64,000 nt of DNA from Leptospira neocaledonica (GTDB taxonomy: Bacteria > Spirochaetota > Leptospiria > Leptospirales > Leptospiraceae): positions 124,001 to 188,000 of the forward strand of contig NZ_NPEA01000001.1 of assembly GCF_002812205.1 (NCBI RefSeq). Reading direction: 5' to 3'. Below, one piece after another: positions 41,201 to 48,890 of the stretch (within the stretch, counting starts at the first letter, position 1; the number at the start of each line of letters is the position of its first letter). The notes beneath the pieces are model-generated. The model searched no databases and had not been told where the DNA came from. It worked only from the letters and a program-made list of their open reading frames with translations. The translations under genes and the position numbers were made by a program.

Positions 41201-44200
41201 GTTACTTTACCGTCGCTTCTTTCGGATTTTGTTAAGTTTCCCTCAGAATTGTATGTATAAGTAGTCCAAGATATTGGGCTTGCACCTTCTAAATAAGAGT
41301 CTATTTTTTTTATAGTCTGTCCTTCTCTATTCTGATACGATTCTTCAACTAATATTAATCCATCAGTTAAACTACTTCTTTTCTTAAGCACTCCGGTTAA
41401 TGAATTTGATATCTCTTCTTGCCAAGATTCACCAGTTGTTTTACGGAATTTCTTTCGAATGATTTGGTTTTCCAAATCTCCTGTATTTTCATATTCAATC
41501 TTTTCCGACCAATCCGTTTCTCCGGGAAGGTAGCCAGTGATCGCTCTCCCAAAAACATCAAACTCTGTCTTAGAAATTCCCCCATTAGGATTAGTTAAAG
41601 ACGTGAGAAAACCAGTCGTAAAATCATAACTTTTACGAGTAATGTGACCTAGGGAATTTGTTACAGTAATCGGATATTTGTGAACGATTGGATCGTATTC
41701 AACCGTATTTATATTTCCGCTCACCTCTTGAATAATGGTTGGGTTTCCAAATTCATCATATGCTTGAATTCCGGAAGTTCTCCAGATATTACCTGATATC
41801 AGTTCCTTAATTTCAGTCATTTGAGAATTCGAATAACTAATCTTCTTATCAGAAATGATTTCTCCATTATTCTTTATTTGAATCTCGGTAGGCTTTCCGA
41901 TCAAACCAGTATTCCAGTCGTTTAGATATGCAATAGTCTCGACTATCATATTACCATTGATATTTATACATTTACTGCTTTCATTTCCGTAGCTATCGTA
42001 AGTATTCGAAGTGACTATTGTATTTAAAGGTTCGCCAGCTTGGTATTTTATTTGAGTATTATCCCCAGATTGAACCAGAGCACCACCGAAGATAGAAGTA
42101 GATTTATTATACGAAGTTGTAGATTCCGAGAGCTTAATTCCATTCTTCGAACTCAACTGATAAGTTGGCCGACCCGCCATTTCAATAAAACTCGGATCAT
42201 ATCGAGTTTCTGATACCTCATTCGAAATTTCATTTTTTTGAATGATTTTTTGAAATCCAATATATGAAGAATTCCTAAATCCACTTAAATAAGAACGCGA
42301 AAATGAAAACGAATAGCTTATTTTTCCGAGAAGATTGTCTCCCGTTTTCTGCGAAACAGAACTAACTAAATAATCGGCCCCTGTAAAAGGTAAAAATTGC
42401 GGGTAAGACGCACTATATAGATTTGGTTGCACTGCCCCGGAATGATTTTTTAAGAGCTGATATTCCAAATTTAATTCTAAATCGCCCGCAGAGGAATAAG
42501 ACCCGTTCTTAACTTGGGTTAGCAGTCCACCGGGCAAACTTTGATTAAAACGAATATAGTTTAATTCTACCTTCGACTCATAAGGAAAGTTTCGACTTGT
42601 CCTAGTTAAAATTCCTGGAGCGCTACTCTGAACAGAATTAAACAGGTTTACCTTGTTTGCATTCATGCCAAAAATTTCAGGCTTTCCGTCACCATTGGCA
42701 TCTAATGACATCATATAGCCTCCCGTAGGCCAGCTATCATCTCCATTTGCAGAATAGGTAATGAATCCATTTGAATCTAACTCTGCGTATGAAACGTAAA
42801 GAGTGGAAGTGGAATCATCATACCGAATAAAGTCTGCCTTCCCATCCATATTAAGATCTGAAAAGTCCTTGGGGTTTCTCCAATTGAAATATCCCATCGA
42901 AGACGAATCACCAGACGTTGAACTAGATGCAACATACGAATTTAGATCAATGGGAACTTCAAGAAAAGATCCGTTAGTAATTGTTACTTTAAATTTAGTT
43001 ACAGAAACAACACTTGTAACACCGTTTGAATTAGTCTGTTCTTCGGTCGTAGAATCCGCCCTAATTGTATCAGCCGTACCATCACCATTCAAATCTGAGG
43101 AAACATCTTGATTCCAAGGGACCTTAATTGCAGTAAGGTATTTCGCTTGAGTAGAATCGTAAATTGATACGTTAAAAAATGAATTAGAAACGCTGGAGTT
43201 ATCATATGAGACTTGGTCTTTAACACTGTCTCCAGAAAGATCTATATTAACATATGTAGTGTTTGCTGACGAACCAGATACTTGTTTTGCATATGCTTTG
43301 TTTACATTTATAGTCTGTAACGGGCTTGCTCCATTCGCCAAAAATTTTCTGCCTGTAAACGGATAATAAGAAATGGTTCCTTGGCTTCCCGACATTGCAA
43401 AGAAAGCGAAATCTAAATATCCATCCCCGTTAATATCGTTAATAAATTGATCACCAGATTTTCCAAAATCGGTTCGCGAGACTTTTGTCGTCTCTAAATT
43501 TTGTAAAGAGCCGTTCTGGAAATCCAAAAAGGTAACAAGTAGATCCTTCGACGTGGTTCCATCGATTCGGACGTAATCGGGAACACCGTTTTTATCAAGA
43601 TCTACAAATTGTTGAAACTCTGTTCCAAAATTAGTCATTGCTAACGTCTGAAGTTTTTGGAATCCGGACCCGGTAGAAGTATAAACAACTAAATTGTTAC
43701 TAGAATCAGCTTGAATATAGTCGGTCTTTCCATCGCCGTTTACATCTGCGACAAATTGTTTTAAGATATTGGAAGTTGCACCTAATCCTTGTACTGTAAC
43801 GGAAGAATAAGTTGTAGAAGAAAAATTAGGGCCGTAATAAACCTTTAGCGGATCTCCATTATTTGTGAGAACCAAGAAATCGGTTTTACCGTCAGCGTTA
43901 TAATCGCCAGGGAGAATTCTTCCTATTATAGTTATTCCAATATGATTTCCGACTAACGTATTTGAGCCTGATAAGGAATTGTCGGAGGCATTCTCCCAAT
44001 CTGATAAAGACGTTACCGAAAACTTTTGGTTTGTCATGCTACCAGAAACTCGAACAATTTCAGGAACCCCATCTCCATTTGTATCTGCGGGCGATACAAA
44101 GGAAGTTGTTACACCATTCGTACAGACATCTTGAAAATTCGCTATACCGGAAGCACATGCAACACCGGCTAATCCCCAAGAAAGGGCCATACAAGACGGA

Positions 44201-45249
44201 ATAGCCGAACAAACACAAGCTGCCTGCGTATCTGTGCAATTTGTTTGTACGCCAGGATCCATTGCTCTATAAGAAATATCGAAAGTCTTTCCGTTCGAAC
44301 TTAATATAGTGCTATCCGTCGTTCTTTCGGTATATTTGAAAGTAACTGGCTTATAATTTTCTCTTTCGAAAGAAGAAAGCAGGGGACCGTGTTCGTCCGA
44401 AGTAGTATATTCTAAATCATAAGTTTCGATTAATTGTTCAGATCCGCTTTCATCTTTAGCGAACACTTGAATTTTACTTAATATTTTCTTGCGAATTGCA
44501 TTATTTGTTAAAAAGAAAATCTGTTCTTTCCAGCCACTAGATCGATTGGAATATGAGAAGGTAATTCTTGCGTTTCCGCGCGTATATTTAATTTCTTGGG
44601 GAAGGGGTTCATCGGAATTTAGAGTTTCGGCAAGATATGTAATATCGTATCCGTTTCCATAGATATCACGCGCCTTGTCTAAGTAGAAAGCGACCGGACC
44701 AGAATCGCCTTGAACAATGGAATTAGAACCGTTTGCATTATTTCCGCCATATACATACGTCGATCCGGTAGTATCACGAAGAACCCAGGAAGTTCCGTCG
44801 AAAGTAGCTTTATAAAACGATTCAATCTTAGTTCTATATACGCCACCATTTCCTGTTGATATAAAGTCTCCTAAAATATTGGAACTATATCCGTCGGAAG
44901 AACCGAAATGAATTCCCATACCGGGATTTTTAGAAATTTTAGGAAAGCCGCTTAAGCTCCACCCTCTACCGACAATGGATTGATTCGCGCTAGTTGTATA
45001 ATTGATTGCGACTGAAGGAGCAATATCTCCAGCTCCTGGAGGAATTTGCACATTTAAAGAAAAAGCTGGTTTTCCTGTTATCCCAACTTGGATATTAGGA
45101 AGAGGAAGCGGAATACTTGATTCAGTACCAGTCATTGCCGAAGTGAGATATTTAAGAAATGGTCTTAAGGGATTCCAGGCGATAAATAAGGATGAGCAAG
45201 TTAGAATAACAGAGAAAAAGAATATTCTAATTTTATGTTTATTAAGCAT
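38251..45249 (-). CDS. Giant SpvB/FG-GAP/RHS-repeat protein (toxin-like)
   Basis: A 2332-residue exported protein. In order: a signal peptide (about 1-25), an SpvB-like N-terminal domain (ISYT-type [24 protein letters not shown]), a series of at least eight FG-GAP/VCBS repeats with Ca-binding DxNxDGxxD cores (for example DVNGDGKTD and DLNGDGTAD), then RHS/YD repeats, then the RHS core end ([30 protein letters not shown], DPSGH near 2055). The last 277 residues are a non-conserved tip, as in polymorphic toxins. An unusual insertion with two hydrophobic helices (about 1810-1935) interrupts the core. The lipoprotein gene follows by 12 bases. Confidence 0.88.
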   Translation of the reverse strand: [2332 protein letters not shown]

Positions 45250-45575
45250 TTACGTTTTTCCTCATACTTTTTACGCTTTGAGCGATGGAATATATCCATT
45301 CTCACTCAGGACCATGATTTTTAAGACCATGTCAACTACCCACAAGTTTTCATGACTATTATGTCAAAATGTAAAATTATAAGATTTTTTTATCATTGGT
45401 TTGCTCTTCGAAGTTTTTTAAGTTATGCTTCACTTCAACGTTAAACATTTTATGGCGATTTGACAGATTGATAATACAATGAAAGTAAAATAGACCCTAA
45501 AATAATTACCTTAGTGATGTATTATAGCGGCCGCTAAAGAGTCTTTGGCAGAAAGTTATAGAGTTACATATACTT
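45250..45575. other. AT-rich gap between the RHS and nuclease genes
   Basis: No credible gene. It contains the 12-base perfect palindrome TAGCGGCCGCTA (45525-45536), 11 bases below which a short T/A tract follows, and presumably the RHS promoter. I found no convincing -35/-10 pair on the minus strand. Confidence 0.4.
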
Positions 45576-46427
45576 TTAGGGCCAATAAACTCCAACCGTA
45601 GCTTCTAAACTTTCATCTACATCGGGTATATTAGGTAGAAAATTCAATTGCGTATGTTCCTCTGCGAGATCAACCGTTGTAAGGAAACTCTCTAACGATA
45701 TATTTGTTGCCTTCTTATGCTTAGCTAAGAAGGCTAATAGTAAGGTAGAACCGTTTTCATCTCGGACTAGTATTTTGAAGAAATGGTTCGGTACAGTAAG
45801 ATCGTTATTCTTTTCGATAAATCTTGGAAATTGATTTTTGTCATCGATATAGACTGGGACAGTGATCACGATAACCCGGTTATATCTTTTAACCCACGAT
45901 CGAATTTGCTCTTCGAGCTTCTTCCAAATCCCTGCATTAAAAGAATGATCTTGCGGAACAACATTCGAAAGATAAAAACTCTCATCATTTAATCTTTGAT
46001 CACTCCTATAGTTGTCTGCTGCTGCCAGATGTCCTCTATCGTATCCCGAATTTTTATAATCTGAAAGTTCAGCACGCTCTCCTTTTGATAAAAGAGGTTC
46101 CGGCTTAAAGTGATTTCTTCTCGTTGCTTTCCCCAGTAGCTCTTCCGATAAGATCTCTTCACAAACCCAAATCGCCATTCGATACTTTGAACTATGTCCG
46201 AGCGTATATCCTTCTCTATGAATAATATGAATCTTTCCGTAACGTTTAGGATCTGTCGCTAATGGATTTCCGAAGGGACAATTTGTTCCATCATTCTTAA
46301 TTTTACTATTAATTGATTCAGAACGAAATAACTCAGGAATAGCCGTTCGATCAAAAATACAGTTGAAAAATAAGATGAGACTAACCATTAGTATTAAGTA
46401 AGCCAACATTCTATCTCGAAAAACCAT
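45576..46427 (-). CDS. DNA/RNA non-specific endonuclease, membrane-anchored lipoprotein
   Basis: I start at ATG 46427 (a TTG at 46466 is also open), giving 283 residues. A hydrophobic segment ends in the lipobox LILFFNC, so the protein is exported and probably acylated. The catalytic domain is of the NUC/beta-beta-alpha-metal type: YDRGHLAAADNYR carries the DRGH motif with catalytic His, followed by SNVVPQDHSFNAGIWKKLE with the metal-binding Asn. Such enzymes cut DNA and RNA, often outside the cytoplasm, for nucleotide scavenging or DNA uptake control. It starts 7 bases after its partner lipoprotein gene. Confidence 0.83.
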   Translation of the reverse strand: MVFRDRMLAYLILMVSLILFFNCIFDRTAIPELFRSESINSKIKNDGTNCPFGNPLATDPKRYGKIHIIHREGYTLGHSSKYRMAIWVCEEILSEELLGKATRRNHFKPEPLLSKGERAELSDYKNSGYDRGHLAAADNYRSDQRLNDESFYLSNVVPQDHSFNAGIWKKLEEQIRSWVKRYNRVIVITVPVYIDDKNQFPRFIEKNNDLTVPNHFFKILVRDENGSTLLLAFLAKHKKATNISLESFLTTVDLAEEHTQLNFLPNIPDVDESLEATVGVYWP

Positions 46428-46434
46428 GCAGGTA

Positions 46435-47166
46435 TTATTTACAAAATGATCTCTTTGAAAGTTCAACGATCATATATGAATTCGAAAGGAATGCTTGTTT
46501 CTGAATTGTATTTGAACTCTTCGAGTATGCTAGTATTGCAGTTGGACCTGCAACATCCAAAAACTGGCACGCAAAGTTATAGTTTTGATTTGTGCTGCTC
46601 ATTCCATAAATTACGGGTAGATACAAATATCCAATTAAGAACTCAGACCTATTAATTATTAGTTTGCTTAACTGAGAGTAAACATCCGATGCCCTTTTTA
46701 CTTTGGCCCAAATCGGTGCTACATTATTAGGATTCATAGCGTACATAAATGACGCTTCTTCAAACTGATTATCAATTTCTAGTCTTACTTTCTCTACGCA
46801 TTTCCAATCCATAACCTCTGAAGAACTCAGTATTTTTTCGGAAGTTTGATAATAATATAAGTTCCCTCCAAATGAATATGCCAATCCTCCTGTTCCATTA
46901 TAAGGAAAATATGAGAATACTGGTACTAAACTTGAAATTTGGCCATTTGCCTTTAGAAGTTGCTGCTGATCGCTTGCAGATAATTCACCTAAAACCGAAT
47001 GAATCGAATCTTTCTTGCCAGCCAAGTAATTCAGGCAAGCTTCAACTGAATTATCTATTTCATTAAGTTTTACAAATAGCTTTCCCGGAAGAGATGTACA
47101 TGAAATTTGAAAAATGCAAACTATCGCAAATATAGTTTCTAAGACTGGTTGTATATGCCGATTCAT
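46435..47166 (-). CDS. Lipoprotein co-encoded with the secreted endonuclease
   Basis: A 243-residue protein with a signal peptide and lipobox IFQISC (Cys at about 23). The mature protein is helical with a Gly/Tyr-rich part (GTGGLAYSFGGNLYYYQ) and three further Cys. I do not recognise a family. It ends 7 bases before the endonuclease start, so the two are likely expressed together. It may bind or restrain the nuclease at the membrane. This is inference. Confidence 0.68.
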   Translation of the reverse strand: MNRHIQPVLETIFAIVCIFQISCTSLPGKLFVKLNEIDNSVEACLNYLAGKKDSIHSVLGELSASDQQQLLKANGQISSLVPVFSYFPYNGTGGLAYSFGGNLYYYQTSEKILSSSEVMDWKCVEKVRLEIDNQFEEASFMYAMNPNNVAPIWAKVKRASDVYSQLSKLIINRSEFLIGYLYLPVIYGMSSTNQNYNFACQFLDVAGPTAILAYSKSSNTIQKQAFLSNSYMIVELSKRSFCK

Positions 47167-47240
47167 ACAGGTTAATTCCCATCTCCACTTATCGAAGTGT
47201 TATTTATTGACAATAATTAACAGAAGGGATTCCTAATGCA

Positions 47241-47305
47241 ATACGTATTTATATACGTGTTCTTATGTCCGTGGTCTTTTGGACGGCTTCCCGTTAAAAT
47301 AACGG
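47241..47305 (+). promoter_or_regulatory. Candidate operators before the XRE gene
   Basis: ATACGTAT (47241-47248) is a perfect 8-base palindrome and is followed by a related TATACGTG. A second palindrome, CCGTTA-AAA-TAACGG, spans 47291-47305, ending 3 bases before the start codon. An exact ATACGTAT also lies before umuD (48458-48465). The sites suggest self-control and control of umuD by the XRE protein. Confidence 0.45.
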
Positions 47306-47308
47306 ACA

Positions 47309-47557
47309 ATGGATTATTCCACTTTTAAGAATCGAGTGTGCAAAAGAATAAAGGAATTGAGGATTGAAAAGAATTTAACTCAAGAGCAAGTTTCCGGTAT
47401 GAATATGGGAGTAAGAACATATCAGAAAATTGAATCCGGAATAAATGCTCCGAATTTGGAAAGTTTATTCAAAATTGCAGACGCTTTAGGAGTCCATCCG
47501 AAGGATTTAATAAATGTTCCACTTTCGGGCTTTGATGAAAAGAGTAAAAGAAAATAA
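47309..47557 (+). CDS. XRE-family helix-turn-helix regulator
   Basis: An 82-residue Cro/C1-type regulator. The HTH is KNLTQEQVSGMNMGVRTYQKIESGINAPNLESL at about 22-54, followed by an ALGVHPKDLI tail. It has no protease or ligand domain, so it is likely a simple DNA binder. It precedes SRAP, umuD and umuC on the same strand, and palindromes flank its start, so it could be the regulator of the DNA-damage block. Confidence 0.9.
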   Translation: MDYSTFKNRVCKRIKELRIEKNLTQEQVSGMNMGVRTYQKIESGINAPNLESLFKIADALGVHPKDLINVPLSGFDEKSKRK

Positions 47558-47610
47558 GGGATGAGACTTTAAGTCTCTTTACTTTAGATAAGTCCAAGAA
47601 CTATTTTAAT

Positions 47611-47634
47611 TAGATCAGGCAGCAGATCAGGCAT
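47611..47634 (+). repeat. 24-bp direct repeat, copy 1
   Basis: TAGATCAGGCAGCAGATCAGGCAT contains AGATCAGG twice. It recurs at 50817-50840 with two mismatches. The two copies bracket the SRAP, umuD, umuC and IS5 segment. Confidence 0.6.
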
Positions 47635-47713
47635 TTCCTCAAAATTTTAACAAGAGCTTTAAGTTATTAAGTGTTGATTTTTCTCTTATCCTTCTGTCTT
47701 CTTTTTGCTTACA

Positions 47714-48427
47714 ATGTGCTCTCGAATAGCTCAATCTAATCGCTGGTCCAAAGCCCAACCTTTTCTTTTTGCTAAACCTAAAAAGGAACCTATAAGTAGA
47801 TACAATATCACTTTAACGGATAAGGCTGATATTATTCTTAAACCTGGAATTGATTATACTGTTGAGGATGCAACCTTCTGGCTTATTAATGAAGGTTCTA
47901 AAAGCTTTAAAGATGCCATGCAGTATTCTACCTTTAATGCAAAGAGTGAAACTATCTTTGAACTGAAATCTTTTAAGAGTAAAATACTAACTCAACGATG
48001 TATAATACCGGTTGATGCATTTTACGAATCGACTGGAGCCAGTGGAGCAAAACAGCCTTACGCTATTAGATTGAAAGACGGATTACCTTTTGGAATGGCT
48101 GGCGTTTTTTCTAAGTGGTTAAATCAGGATATAGGTAGTGAAATTTTCACTTTTGCAATAATTACAACTGAGGCAAATGAGTTAGTCGCGAAATATCATG
48201 AAAAGCGACGGATGCCTATTATACTTCCGCCGGAAAGTTACGAGCATTGGTTAGACGAGAAATTATCCCATAAGGATGACATAGCTTTGTTTTTTCAAAC
48301 TTATCCGGCTGAGAAAATGGAAGTTTATCCTGTCTCGAAACAGGTCATAAGCACCAAAAACCGCATTTATGATGAGAATTGTCTCAAAGAAGTATATATC
48401 GAAGAAAATTCTCCTGAATTATTCTGA
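47714..48427 (+). CDS. SOS-response-associated peptidase-like (SRAP/YedK) protein
   Basis: Forms a covalent crosslink to abasic sites in single-stranded DNA and so protects them. I start at ATG 47714 because SRAP proteins must expose Cys2 after Met removal (M-C-S-R). This gives 237 residues. Other active-site marks are the Glu in VDAFYEST and the His in KYHEKRRMPIIL. The gap from XRE is 156 bases and contains one copy of the 24-bp repeat. The neighbours umuD and umuC fit a DNA-damage tolerance cassette. Confidence 0.92.
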   Translation: MCSRIAQSNRWSKAQPFLFAKPKKEPISRYNITLTDKADIILKPGIDYTVEDATFWLINEGSKSFKDAMQYSTFNAKSETIFELKSFKSKILTQRCIIPVDAFYESTGASGAKQPYAIRLKDGLPFGMAGVFSKWLNQDIGSEIFTFAIITTEANELVAKYHEKRRMPIILPPESYEHWLDEKLSHKDDIALFFQTYPAEKMEVYPVSKQVISTKNRIYDENCLKEVYIEENSPELF

Positions 48428-48432
48428 AGTAC

Positions 48433-48465
48433 TTGCCTCAGTAAATATTTACTATATATACGTAT
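48433..48465 (+). promoter_or_regulatory. Candidate umuDC promoter with palindromic operator
   Basis: TTGCCT (48433-48438), a 16-base spacer and TATATA (48455-48460) lie 10 bases before the ATG. The spacer contains the perfect 14-base palindrome AGTAAATATTTACT (48440-48453). ATACGTAT follows at 48458-48465. A repressor bound here would block the polymerase. Confidence 0.5.
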
Positions 48466-48470
48466 AGATT

Positions 48471-48890
48471 ATGAGTCAAGCTCAGATTTATATAGAAAAA
48501 TCCACAGTTAAGATTCCATTGCTAAATTTTACCTTAGCCGCCGGATTCCCTAGACCTTCCGATGATTACCTTCGGAAAAGGCTAGATCCAAAGGATCTGT
48601 TGGAAATAAACCCTTCTACAACGTTTTACATGCGCATCTCCGGGAATGGTTGGAGTGAGTACGGTATCCACGATGGAGATCATGTTGTTATTGATCGTTC
48701 AATTCCTCCAAGTCACGGACGAATTGCAGTCGTTACATATGCTGGCAACTTTACAATCCGCCAGATTGGGAAAGTTGGTGATAGGTTATTTTTCTTAGAA
48801 AGAGATAACAACTTAAACCTCGTTCCTATAGAACCTGAGGGAGATGTAGAAATTTGGGGGATCATTTCTTTTGGAATCCATCGATTCTAA
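48471..48890 (+). CDS. UmuD-like protein lacking the Ser-Lys catalytic dyad
   Basis: A 139-residue S24/LexA-fold protein. It aligns with E. coli UmuD across its length: AAGFPRPSDDYLRKRLD with the Ala-Gly cleavage pair, ISGNGW at the place of the ASGDSM nucleophile motif, GIHDGDHVVIDR, SHGRIAVV and GNFTIRQI at the place of GEFTVKKL. Ser60 is replaced by Gly and Lys97 by Arg, so self-cleavage should be lost. UmuD acts as dimer partner of UmuC in translesion DNA polymerase V. Here it may stay in the full-length form, or need another protease. It overlaps umuC by 20 bases. Confidence 0.88.
   Translation: MSQAQIYIEKSTVKIPLLNFTLAAGFPRPSDDYLRKRLDPKDLLEINPSTTFYMRISGNGWSEYGIHDGDHVVIDRSIPPSHGRIAVVTYAGNFTIRQIGKVGDRLFFLERDNNLNLVPIEPEGDVEIWGIISFGIHRF

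Noticed and set aside
38251..45249. Repeats in the RHS gene as a CRISPR or tandem-repeat locus
   Set aside because: The periodicity is protein-level (FG-GAP and YD repeats) and the DNA repeats are degenerate. No CRISPR array was seen in the window.
45525..45536. TAGCGGCCGCTA as an operator
   Set aside because: It is a single short palindrome with no promoter element placed beside it; chance cannot be excluded.
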